NCBI GenBank assembly: GCA_036940085.1
Contig: JALLBK010000684.1
Coordinates: 1 to 31,747, forward strand
Source: Discostella pseudostelligera
Lineage: Eukaryota; Bacillariophyta; Thalassiosirophyceae; Thalassiosirales; Thalassiosiraceae
DNA: 31,747 nucleotides
Reading direction: 5' to 3'
The notes below the pieces were generated by a model. It was not told the DNA's origin, ran no database searches, and saw only the letters and a list, made by a program, of their open reading frames with translations. The position numbers and the translations under genes are program-made. This document shows positions 19,833 through 29,484 of this stretch, piece by piece. Position 1 is the first letter of the stretch. Every line of letters begins with the position of its first letter.

Positions 19833-20443
19833 AATTCGCGATAATATGAACTTTACTGATGCAGAAATACTCGCCAAATGGGCTCTGCTTTCATTTCTTA
19901 CCTGCTTCCAAAGATTTGCCGGAAGATCCGTAGAGCAATATTTTTGGCGTGCGTTTGTGGCGGGAACGTTTCCGCCAAATTCAAAGAGTAGGTACTTTCA
20001 CGTGGCGTTACTTGGCGGGAAGCTGCGGGAAGTACCTCGCGCAGATTTCCCGCCACAGCCCAATGCTACGACTTTCACTCTCTCTGCGACAGTATTCACA
20101 TCTTGCATTTTGATTTGAGAGATGGAAGAGGGAAGCCAGGAGTTGGATGTGAAATGATCAAATGTATGCAAGTTGTTGAAGCAATTGGACGTTATAATAA
20201 GACAGGTTGGGGTACGATCTAATGCATGGCTTGGCAATTCATCCAACAAGGCGCTACGCAAACACAACTCTCGGTCCTATCCATCAAGTCAACACATCCC
20301 ACTTATTCATTCATACGAATACTCCTCCGATATCATCATAATTAATCAATCTTCAATCATTCATCATGTAGTTTGCCATGCATTTCATTCAATCTTCAAA
20401 TCATTCTGTCCCATCAAGTAAATGTGCAATACGTGCAGGTCAT
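19833..20443. promoter_or_regulatory. Upstream region of the POT gene with E2F-like boxes, incl. near-palindrome
   Basis: This 611-bp gap contains GGCGGGAACGTTTCCGCC (19959-19976, a near-perfect palindrome of two facing boxes), GGCGGGAA at 20014-20021, GCGGGAA near 20025, and TTCCCGCC at 20047-20054. All lie 127-222 bases upstream of ATG 19832. The remainder, 20060-20443, is AT-rich 3' flank of the next gene with no supported coding frame. Confidence 0.5.
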
Positions 20444-21584
20444 TCAGTTTCCATCGTCTACATGATCCCGATAATAGTCATAAATTTCGTGATCATAGGG
20501 AGCCGAATCATGTTCATCGACATACCCAATATTGTCGTTCTCCAAGTCAGCTGCATCGCAATTCACTCCCCTCTCTCGACAATCCCTCATGTGCTGCTCA
20601 ATACGCTTCCGTTTATAAGCAGCATCATGGGCAAGGACATCACCATCAGTTGCGTCGTTGTCGGCTGGTTCCACAGCCGCAATAGTAAAAAGATTCGAGT
20701 TCGTAGTACATCTTGAACCCGTACATCTAACAGCACCAGGTTCAGCTTGACCAGCTTCGTTCACCGGCAAGAAAGCAAATTGATCGCAATCAGTTCCATA
20801 CAATTCGCAATTCCTCAGATGTTCTCGAGCATGATATTGAGCATATCGACCGTCTCGAAAGTTCTTGTTCGTGGAAGCGGGGTCAACACCGAGTGGTACG
20901 GAAGTCGGGTTCACACGGAGTACGGAAGGTTCATATACATAGGTACCGGTGGTAGGATCATATACATAGGTACCGTCATAAGTTGGATACGGACCATAAT
21001 CGATCGGGTAGTATGGAGGATCGAGTGGATCGGTTATCCTATGCGTCGTGTCATGAGGATAGGGATCATAGGGAGTACCTCGATAATATTCATCATGGAT
21101 TGGATCATAATCAAAGAGTCTATCAGATGGATCGTAATCCAAAGCATGTACGTTGCAATTGATCCCCAACAAGCGGCAATCTTCCCGAAATCTCTGTTCT
21201 CTATAGTAGGCATACTCGTGATCTCCGTATTGACGATTGTAAGGGTCACGCCGTGGATCATATAGTCCATTTTCATGCATTCGTAGACGTTCCGCATCCT
21301 CTTCTGCTTGCGTCCTATAGGGATTTGTGAACTTACGACGCTTGTCTCGTTCGTACAGACGCTGCTGTGCCGCTGTCCACTTCTCTTGGAGGTGTCGCTG
21401 GCGTGGTCCTCGGAGATGCTGCTTGCCTGTGAATCAGTCATGACAAGGTAAGGAGATTCGTGTTTCGTTGCAGACGATAAATGTGTTGCTAATCATTGTA
21501 TCATCCCAGACAACGTGGATACTTACCGCAGACAATAGGAACACCACCCATCGCCATGATCGCTACGGCATATTTGATCATCAT
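20444..21584 (-). CDS. Secreted Tyr/Asp/Arg-rich C-x6-C module protein, paralog A
   Basis: Exon 1 is 21584-21527 and exon 2 is 21426-20444 (346 residues), with a 100-nt phase-1 intron. Exon 1 encodes almost only a signal peptide (MMIKYAVAIMAMGG...VCG). The mature start has LQEKWTAAQQRLYERDKRRK, then NPYRTQAEEDAERLR, DPYNRQYGDHEYAYYRE, the pair DCRLLGINC with HALDYD, and YYRGTPYD. A Pro/Tyr-rich linker follows (YGPYPTYDGTYVYDPTTGTY). Two weaker copies of the Cys module come next (NCELYGTDC and DCRERGVNC), and the tail is acidic and Tyr-rich. I recognise no known family. It is the largest of three paralogs on the same strand. An extracellular structural role is inference from composition. Confidence 0.75.
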
Positions 21585-21976
21585 GGTTTGCTTTTGTCTC
21601 GTATTACTCTTTAATTCAAACTCAATATTGTTACATGCTTACTTCTTCGTCTTCAATGCTGGTATTGATGTTTTATGAACGAGTCATCACATGAAATCCC
21701 CTCAAGCGAAACACTATCAAGTGACACTAATCCCACTGTTACTGATGACACGATGTCCCCCAGAGCTCCCATAATCGAAGATTTATGCAGTGATGCCCCC
21801 CTTGACAAACATTTTGTAGGTGCGACATTTGGGGTTAATATTGGGATTGGTCTCTCGTGTAGGTGTGATGTGAAACAATCCCAAAATGGGAGTAGGGTTC
21901 TCATAGGTTCTCATTGCCGCTTGCCGCTGTCAATAGTGGGTACTAGTACCTGGTGCTGTCAGCCCGTCGCCCTCCG
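21585..21976. other. Intergenic region upstream of paralog A
   Basis: This 392-bp region holds the promoter side of paralog A and the 3' side of the doubtful gene at 21977-22321. Open frames exist on both strands (a 161-residue plus-strand frame from 21675 and a minus-strand frame 21904-21653), but neither shows a domain, a splice pattern or protein-like composition that would favour it. No repeats were seen. Confidence 0.4.
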
Positions 21977-22321
21977 TTATCTACCCAGGGCAAGAGACAA
22001 AAGACGTCGCTGTTGTTTCTCCAACTCCATCATCCGTCTTCGATCGATCAATTCTACGCCCGTTCGCTTCGACATGATCCTCGATTTTGACAACATCAAG
22101 CATTTGCGATCCTTCTCGTCGCCGTCGACGTCGCGTTTGACAGGCGACGGAGGGAATTGAACAAGACGTCCCGCCGCCACTGACGCTATCGGGAAGCTTG
22201 GAGCTGGTACTGTATTTTCTGTAATAGACGTTGGTTGTGAAGAGCCTTGCGGTGGCTTGCCGGGCATTGCTGGTGGCTGCCGCCGCCGTAGGATCCGGTG
22301 GCCCGTCGCTGCCATGGTCAT
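21977..22321 (-). CDS. Doubtful small basic protein, 114 residues
   Basis: The open frame starts at ATG 22321. It has an Arg/Pro-rich N-terminus (RILRRRQPPAMPGKPPQG) and a charged C-terminal half with possible helix (IDRRRMMELEKQQRRLLSL). No family is recognised. Support is limited to open-frame length, protein-like composition of the second half, and a promoter-like region just upstream with a TGACGTCA pair at 22375-22393. A plus-strand frame overlaps it. It interrupts the paralog array and differs from it completely. Confidence 0.35.
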   Translation of the reverse strand: MTMAATGHRILRRRQPPAMPGKPPQGSSQPTSITENTVPAPSFPIASVAAGRLVQFPPSPVKRDVDGDEKDRKCLMLSKSRIMSKRTGVELIDRRRMMELEKQQRRLLSLALGR

Positions 22322-23092
22322 GGTCGTGGTCTCGTTGTCTGAAAGAGAATGCCGCGGCCGGTCATCTGGCTGCCGACGTCAGCTGTGACGTCAGCTACTA
22401 GGTGCCGGATGTCCTCCCCACCACCCACCACCACCATCCACCACTACTAAGTATCACCATCACCAACCCATCCTCGCAACATCAACAAGATCATGACAAA
22501 TCGCTTCACCAATAGTTAGTGCGTTAGGTTAGACGACATCCTTCATCGCTGGACGCACAGCAGCTGACGAATATAGAGCTGTGCTCGGGTATGACGCGGC
22601 CGCGGTACTACTTTAATCTTAACTAGATACACGTCGTCGTCGTCGTCGCGCCATCTTCTTCGTTGGGTATGGTAGTTCAACTCTTTGCACCCGCACGCAC
22701 AAGCATTTTTCTTTGTGCTAATTAATTGCCAGAAAATGAGTGAGGATGAATTGCGCTAACGATGCCATAAATAGCAACAGTTGAGGGTTGGGGTTGAGGT
22801 CCAACGCGAGCTGGCGGAGAGTGGATACAATGCGAACTGTAACAGTGAGAAAAAAATTGTTACCGCATATTTTGATGAGATCTCAATCACTCAATGCAAT
22901 ATTATGCAGGAGATGATATGTGTGACTTGTGGCCGATATTATTTAGATTTAGAGACTGTGAGTAATACATATAAAATGTGATGATTGTTTGACTAACAAG
23001 GACCCCATGGCAAGCAGGTGAAAGCAAAACAAGATATTGGAACTCTTCGGCCACATCCTCTCTAGAGAAAACTTATCATCATTGCAGCTCTC
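22322..23092. promoter_or_regulatory. 771-bp region with CRE-like pair and CGT microsatellite
   Basis: GACGTCAGCT at 22375-22384 is repeated 12 bp further on at 22387-22396, where a full TGACGTCA (22386-22393) is formed. Diatom CO2/cAMP-responsive elements have TGACGT cores, so this is a candidate bZIP site. A (CGT)n microsatellite lies near 22631-22647, and CCACCACC tracts lie near 22418-22442. Short frames at 22781-22981 look random. No gene is supported. Confidence 0.4.
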
Positions 23093-23659
23093 TTATGGAT
23101 TTCCCCCCGGGTACGTAACATCATAATCAAATTCTGTGCCCCTATAGTGCTCACCATGCATTTTATCGTAATCATACTTCTTGTCCCCGTGATCCCAGTC
23201 CAATGCATGATATTTACAACCCCTGCCTGTCAGCTTGCATTGTTCCGCCCTATTCTTCTCCCGATAGTATGAATACTCGTGGGATCCAAATTGACGATTT
23301 CGAGGGTCGTCTTTAGGATCGAATAACCCTTGGTGATGCTTCCGTTGTTGCTCTGCATACTCTTCTGCCTGCGTTCGGTCAGGATTAATAAACTGACGGC
23401 GGTAGTCTCGTTGATTCTGACGCTTTTGGGCTGCAGTCAATTTCTCGAAATAGAGGGCGCGACGATATCTGGAACTACTTCTGCCTTTGGGATATCCTCG
23501 TAAGTAATCGCCTGTATTTGTTCAGATTCGGTGAATGGTATGATTGATATGACACACTGTCAACAGAGCTCGAAGTACCAGCAGCAAACGGATGATATGA
23601 CACTTACCATGAACGATTGCCACGCCCATCATGATTGCGGTGGCATGTATTAGATTCAT
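23093..23659 (-). CDS. Secreted Tyr/Asp/Arg-rich C-x6-C module protein, paralog B
   Basis: Exon 1 is 23659-23608 and exon 2 is 23511-23093 (156 residues), with a 96-nt phase-1 intron at the same place as in paralogs A and C. Exon 1 gives a hydrophobic leader (MNLIHATAIMMGVAIVHG). The mature part has a basic Ser/Arg stretch (GYPKGRSSSRYRR), then the family module: LTAAQKRQNQRDYRRQF, NPDRTQAEEYAE, HHQGLFD, DPRNRQFGSHEYSYYRE, QCKLTGRGC, KYHALDWD, YDYDKMHGEHYRGTEFDYD. It is the shortest member and effectively the minimal single-module form. The function is unknown. Confidence 0.75.
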
Positions 23660-24350
23660 ATTCGTTGGTTTTGTATGTTACGGAACAGTCGATGTTTTGG
23701 TGTTGATTGTTGTATGCTTGGATTTGGTTTTATGAGAGGAGGGTAGGTGCCTCGCGTCGGGCTTCTGGATCTGTCAGGAGAGATTCCAATCGAGAATGCC
23801 GAAATCCCATGTCGCAAGGCGAAGTCTCTGTCATCTCTGTCCCGAGAGTTGCACAGTTGTGATGATTATTGGGATAAAATGCGAACATTGCAGATCAAAA
23901 CCTTGAAGGGAACTTTGATATCTGACAGTCCACTAAAATATGGTGTTCGCTGTGTCTATGTTCTGTGGGACTCCTTGCACTGGGTTGCGATCGAGTAAAG
24001 ATGAAAACCCAGTTCAATTGTTGACAAAGATACGGTAGATATTGGGCTCAATTCTTTGGAGGCATCGTCGAGCGCTGGTTGTAGATAATGTTCTCGGCGA
24101 GAGGTGGTGCGAAAGTATGAAATGCTTGTGGGTGAAAGAATTGGGCGTGCTATGTTCGATTAATTTTTATTGTGGATTCTATCAAGGATTCATTTGCAAG
24201 CAACGTCACACGGCATCAAGATGGTTATCAAGCAAGACGGTTACGCATTCCATCGTTCCTCTCTCTGAATCAAGATGATATCAAGCAAGACGGTTACGCA
24301 TTCCATCGTTCCTCTCTCTGAATTAGACTTTAACCAACCTCTCTTGTGCA
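23660..24350. other. Intergenic region between paralogs B and C
   Basis: This 691-bp region contains the promoter side of paralog B and the 3' flank of paralog C. Plus-strand frames of 78-83 residues occur (23747-23998, 24042-24278) but show no domain, signal or splice evidence. The one clear structure is the 53-bp tandem duplication at 24227-24324. Confidence 0.5.
24227..24324. repeat. 53-bp tandem duplication, about 1.85 copies
   Basis: The unit starting ATCAAGCAAGACGG at 24227 recurs exactly at 24280. Copy 2 runs about 45 bases, to CTCTGAAT, before diverging. It lies just downstream of the paralog C stop. No N separates the copies. Confidence 0.85.
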
Positions 24351-25144
24351 TTAATAATTAAACGGGTTCGAAGTATCGTGATCGTATCGAGTACCCCGAT
24401 AACGTTCGTTATGGATCCGGTCGTAATTATACTTTTTGTCAGCTTCATTCCAGTCCAATGCATGATAATTACAATGTACCCTGTTTCGCCTGCAATCCTC
24501 CCTTAGACGTGCCTCTCGATACGCAGCATACTCGTGATCACCATATTGACGATTATATGGGTCACGCCTGCGATCAAATATCCCCTGTTCGTGCTTTCTG
24601 ATGCGTTCTGCATCTTCTTCCGCTTGAGTTCTGTTTGGATTGGTGTACCGACGGCGCCTGTCACGTTGATACTGTCGCTTTTGTGCAGGGGTCCACTTCT
24701 CTTGCAGGTATCCCTCATCACCATATTGACGATTGTAAGTGTCATACCGTCGCTTTTCACGTTGATACACATAATCGTCATCACCATATTGACGATTGTA
24801 AGTGTCATACCGACGGCGCCTGTCACGTTGATACGCATAATCATCATAATAGTAAGGGTCGTCATAATAGTAAGGGTCGTACTGAAGGCGCCTGTCACGT
24901 TGACACTGTGGCTTTTGTGCAGGGTTCCACTTCTCTTGGAGGGGTCGATCAACTTCCATATCTTCTTTGTCGGGTCCCCGCGAATGCTCGCCTGTATTGA
25001 AGACAGAAGGAAGGCATTTGGTGCATTTAAGGTGACAAGAAAAACAAGAATCGAGCTTAATCAGTCTTCGCCACGGATCTACTTACAGTGGGCGTTAGGA
25101 AGTATGCCCATTAGTATAATCACTATTGTATATCTGACAATCAT
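24351..25144 (-). CDS. Secreted Tyr/Asp/Arg-rich C-x6-C module protein, paralog C
   Basis: Exon 1 is 25144-25087 and exon 2 is 24991-24351 (232 residues), with a 95-nt phase-1 intron placed as in A and B. Exon 1 is a hydrophobic leader (MIVRYTIVIILMGILPNAH). Exon 2 starts with a partial module (LQEKWNPAQKPQCQRDRR), then a Tyr tract (DPYYYDDPYYYDDYAY) and two short repeats of RRYDTYNRQYGD. The full family module follows: LQEKWTPAQKRQYQRDRRRR, NPNRTQAEEDAERIR, HEQGIFD, DPYNRQYGDHEYAAYRE, DCRRNRVHC, NYHALDWN, NERYRGTRYD. The extra N-terminal units look like internal expansion of the NRQYGD segment. Function is unknown. Confidence 0.75.
24715..24880. repeat. Coding tandem repeats in paralog C
   Basis: CACCATATTGACGATTGTAA occurs twice (starting at about 24720 and 24782) with similar flanks, and a diverged copy lies near 24540. 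Next to them an 18-bp unit TCATAATAGTAAGGGTCG is repeated twice at about 24844-24879. All repeat lengths keep the frame; they encode YNRQYGD and DPYYYD units. Confidence 0.75.
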
Positions 25145-25527
25145 GGTTGCAATCTTAATGTTGTATAATCACATCGTCCACAAGCTTGATTTGATTTATG
25201 AGCATTTGTGGGATGAGAAGCAGGAAGATAGGTGACACAATCATCTTCTCTTGTCGTGAGTGATTTGACTTCAGCAGGATGAGAACTGTGTTCTACTGTT
25301 ACTTGTGTCATCCATGGTTAATCCTCGTCACTTGTCACTACTCCTGCCAACCGTCCTAAATTCGCGCCAAGCATAACACTGAGTTCCAATGCTGTCAACC
25401 TATCCCTAAACCATACGAACATGCTATCAACACTCAAGACTCCTTGACGCAGAAACCATCATTGCGCTTACTGGCACTGATCAGCAAGATATCGACATCC
25501 AGCAAGGCATCATCTCTCGATTATTAG
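25145..25527. other. Intergenic region between SPX-MFS 3' end and paralog C
   Basis: This 383-bp stretch contains the upstream side of paralog C and the downstream side of the transporter gene. I see no repeats, no GGCGGGAA boxes and no convincing frame. Confidence 0.5.
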
Positions 25528-28500
25528 CTAATCATCATCGTCGTTATCGCCATCACCATCCTCGGAATCGTCCTCTGAATCGACTTCAAAGGTCGGTTGT
25601 AAATTAGAATAGCTCCATAACACGGCACAAATTGAAAGTGCAACCATCACAGACATCGGACCAAACGTTCTGTTCAGCATTTGATCTAACCCCATGAATG
25701 TCGAACTGCTGAACCAAATATCTCCGAGAACACGCCCAACAGTTCCCGCTTCTGTTGAGAGTAAACCTGCATTCAGTATACCCTTGGCCAAACTCTTCGG
25801 AATGGTCTTAGATAACAAACCCTTCGAAGCACAGCACAATTCCATATTAGTGCTCCTTGATTTGTTTCACTTACAGCACCTCTTCGCGTTCAACTCACCA
25901 TGGTAGGGCCTTCCAGAGCATTGCACGAAACAAATATGACAAGTCCGAACAAAACGAACCGTACTTCTGAATATCCACTGCCTTCACCATAATTCAACAC
26001 CCCCAAAATCCCGAATAACATTATCGCCAAGGTTGCGATTATTAGCTCACGGTCATCAAATCTGCGACTAATATGCGCAACGAAAAAGTTGGTCGGAAGG
26101 ACGAAGGAAGCTAGAGCTGCTAAAAAGATGCCATTAGCATGAACCCCCCAGCCGAAGTAATATCGACTGACTGTTGGAGCGGAACTCGACAGTCCTTCGA
26201 GCACTGCTTTCAGTAGAACTAATAGCATCAATGAAATTAACACAGGTACATTGTTGCAGGATCTCAACAACTTCTCTGGTTGGAAACACTTGGCACCGTC
26301 CGAGTTTGATACGCCAATGCTCAGTAGCGGTTTCTTTTCTGAATATGTTGTTGCGGATGGTGATCCTCCTTTTACTAACTGAATTTCAGTTGACATCGTC
26401 GGAGGTTTAGTCTTGATTGGGTCATCACGCTCGGGTTCCTCAAAGAACACCACATAGCAAATACATAAGATGGACCAAAGAAAGAACATGACGTAACCTG
26501 CAGAGACAGCCGATGAGTCAGGGCAGTGTCGTATTCACCTTCGTTCAACCAACAAATATTAGACTCACCGGGGGCTGTTTCAATAGTCCAATAGGTGTTC
26601 GTCCCACTCAGATTTGCTGGCGCGATGAGACTGAGAGATGCAGCAATCGCAGGACCAACAGCGCTTCCTAGCGCACTAGCAGTCACAAGATCTACCATTC
26701 CCGACGTGCGATCTTCAATGCTGTAGTAGTCAGCTGCGACGATTTATGAATACGAGTCAGCTCTGTTGGACCAAATGCACAGAGACCGATATCATCTTAC
26801 CAATGTATCTTCTGTTTATAACTCGTGCTGATCCAAACCCAGTTAATAATCGCCCTATCAATACCATCTTCATACTTTTGCAGGGCAACGCCAATGAATA
26901 CACAAGATTTCCAACAATGCAACTAAAGGATGCAAAAATAATCGCCCGTTTGTACGAGTACGATGACCACCAAGAGTAGAGCACGCATGATACAATCACA
27001 GCCATGGGAGTCATTCCAATGATAATGCCGGCACAGGCTGGGTCGAATCCGAGCATCTTCGCGTACAGTCCTGATGTCGGTGCGACAATGTTGTAATTGC
27101 ACATGTACAAGGATGCCGATGCCAAGTTCAATAGTTTCGAGAATCTTGATATCGAAGTGGTCGTAGTATTAAGGTAACCCTCCTCCATCCATCTCTTCCC
27201 ATCGAGATCTCCCCCGATGGACTGTCGACGTATATTCTCGAGCTTCTCGACAGAGCCAAATTCTTCCTGTCCACGCAATAGATAATTGGCATCTTCTCGT
27301 TGGATTTGTTTCGTATCACCAATAAGGTATAGCATTTCATGTGCGTATACCATCCTGGTGTATCGATCATGCATTTGTCCAATCCGATGACGGTGAGATT
27401 GGATGCGGTAGAGCATTGGTTCGAAGAATGTCGATGTAGTATTGTTCACGGCAAGATTGGCATGAGACGGAGTCAATTTCAATGATGATAGGACAGCCGA
27501 CGATCCAGATCTCAATGAAGAAAGGACATTCGAATTGATATTTAGGAGTGTAGTCGAGCGTGTCAAGAAGTTCTCAATAGCACTCGGCCGATTTCGATGA
27601 CGAGACCTAACTTCTGCTTTGGGTCCATTCAGCGTGCTTACCGAATACGATCGTACAGTTGCAGAAGAAGGCCGTGGTGGCATGGGTCGTTCGTCTCTGA
27701 AACTACCATTGCCACCAAAATTATCATCGCTTAACATCTTGCCGCCACCACGCAATTGCTGTTCCCACTCGAACAATTCTCGCAGTGCCACTTCTAAATT
27801 CCATTGCATGACATCCCATCCACCAAAATTCCCCGATTCCTTCCGCATGGCCGTAGATAGTTGAAGAGACGCACTACTACGTATACCAGCCTTGCTGGTT
27901 CCACTGCAATCACCTGCATCTGCCGCGGCCAAAAAGAGACAGCGCACATTCGGATCCGAGGAATATACCGCAAATCTTGGTAGATATTGTCGACGCAATC
28001 GAGTGCAATTCTTCCTCATTTTCGTCGCCTTAACCTTCTGTTGTTTGCCCTCCGTCTTCTCCCACTTGGACAAGAATTTATCATGCTTCTTCACAATTTT
28101 CACAATAGCTTCAATGTTCAATTCGACAAATTCCAAAAGTAGCAAGAGTGTACTGCCGATGCGCACAATGAAATCGAGACGAAGATTCTCAATATCTTGG
28201 AGGAGATGTGTCTTTATTTGTTGGTGTTGTCGAGCGTCACCACCACCTCCTACACCATTACCGAAACTGACACCGCCACTACCACCAGCAGCAGCATCCC
28301 CAAATCTCGTAGTATCTAAAAAATGATGCACTTCCACCTCTAATGCATGATGTCGTTTCAACAAACTGGATAAATCAGTACTCAATTCCCCCAATGTTCT
28401 TAATAGGAACAATAATGCCTTTTGGATTTCATATTTTAATTCCATTTCAAAAGATTGGGTTGACGAGACGGATGTTGTTCGGTGGATATTGGTGTTGTTG

Positions 28501-28865
28501 GTGTTGGTGCATGATGTTGGCGGCGGGGTACTAGTGATAGTTATATTGGAGAAGGTAGTACTGCCATAGTGAAGAACAGGAGCGTCGTACACGTTCGCTC
28601 CCCCCACACTGCTGCTGCCGCCATTCTTTATATTATCATTGCCGCTGAATGATGGTGGAGGAAGTAGCGGCTGGCGATCGATGATGTCGCCGCTTGCCTT
28701 CCCACCATCTGCCTCAGCCGCACCTCCGTAATGACCACCATTCTCTAAATCGTCGTCCGCTGACTCAAAGAGAGTGTGCAACAATTGTTTCAACCGGATG
28801 TAATCGATATAATGATCCGACCAGGGAGGATGCTGCGAGCATAAGAGCTTGTCACCAAACTTCAT
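25528..28865 (-). CDS. SPX-MFS vacuolar phosphate transporter (PHT5/VPT-like), 4 exons
   Basis: Exons (descending) are 28865-26801, 26733-26569, 26497-25899 and 25821-25528 (1040 residues), with short introns of 67, 71 and 77 nt. Joins restore NRRYIADYYSIEDRTSG, ETAPGYVMFFLW and EGPTMGLLSKTI. The N-terminal SPX domain opens MKFGDKLLCSQHPPWSDHYI, then IDYIRLKQLL, and includes KIVKKHDKFLSKW (about 253), the basic face that binds inositol pyrophosphates. It is split by long Ser/Gly/Asn low-complexity inserts. The MFS part starts near 580 (LYMCNYNIVAPTSGLYAK, GRLLTGFGSARVINRRYI, ASALGSAVGPA, LLSTEAGTVGRVLGD) and ends with an acidic tail. The family moves phosphate into vacuoles under SPX control. 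It shares a head-to-head upstream region with the WW-phosphatase gene. Confidence 0.9.
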
Positions 28866-29484
28866 TTTATTTCAAACCAATTTCTTCACTCTTTCAATTT
28901 AATCTAAAAAAGCGTGTCGCTGTCGGATCGGCCCTCTAGATAGCCTCTCCTCCAGGCAAATCCGTGTATTGTAGATAATTATGGGTAGAATGAAAGAGAT
29001 TTCTTCAATCTTCCAAAATGGATATAAAATGAAGATTCTATTATTGATTCTTCGACCTAAGATTTTGTCAAGAAAGTTGTTGGTATCTAGCATTGCCGCT
29101 ACCCGGCAGATTCGGACACCATCGTCATCGTTATTTTTCTTCTGACGTCGTCATTTTTTGAGAGACAGCAGATTGTTTTGGCGCGAACACCCGACCAGTA
29201 ACTTTCCCGCCAAATAATTCCCATGCATTTTTGGCGCGAAAGCCCAAGGGGAAGAAAAAAGGTGGGAAACAAGATCTTGTGTCTGGCCGGCAGCTGTTTC
29301 TGGCACATGGTGACAGCATGCACATGCACCGTGCGTCTCCGCAGGCCATGATAAAAATATAATGAGGATCTACCTGCAGATGCCGATTGCCGATGCCGAC
29401 GCCGACGCCGACGACGGTGTTGGGTACAATTCCTAATACTCCTAGTAGTTTGATATCCATATTCATTGATCGGAAGACGACGCT
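28866..29484. promoter_or_regulatory. Divergent promoter region with TTTTGGCGCGAA boxes
   Basis: This 619-bp spacer separates the SPX-MFS and WW-phosphatase genes. TTTTGGCGCGAA occurs at 29176-29187 and TTTTTGGCGCGAAA at 29228-29241. Between them TTTCCCGCC lies at 29203-29211. All three fit the E2F/DP consensus TTTSSCGC. A TGACGTCG box lies near 29141, and a GCCGAC microrepeat lies near 29391-29412. No gene is supported here. Confidence 0.55.

Noticed and set aside
21675..22160. 161-residue plus-strand open frame
   Set aside because: No domain or targeting signal; composition shifts to Arg/Ser/Cys where it overlaps the minus-strand frame. Neither strand is certain, but the minus frame has a better promoter context.
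22781..24278. Frames of 66-83 residues at 22781-22981, 23747-23998 and 24042-24278
   Set aside because: No domain, signal peptide or splice link, and random-looking composition in intergenic DNA.
2959..24324. CRISPR array or transposon termini from the direct repeats
   Set aside because: Each is a simple two-copy tandem without spacers, inverted ends or a transposase gene; two of them bracket an N.
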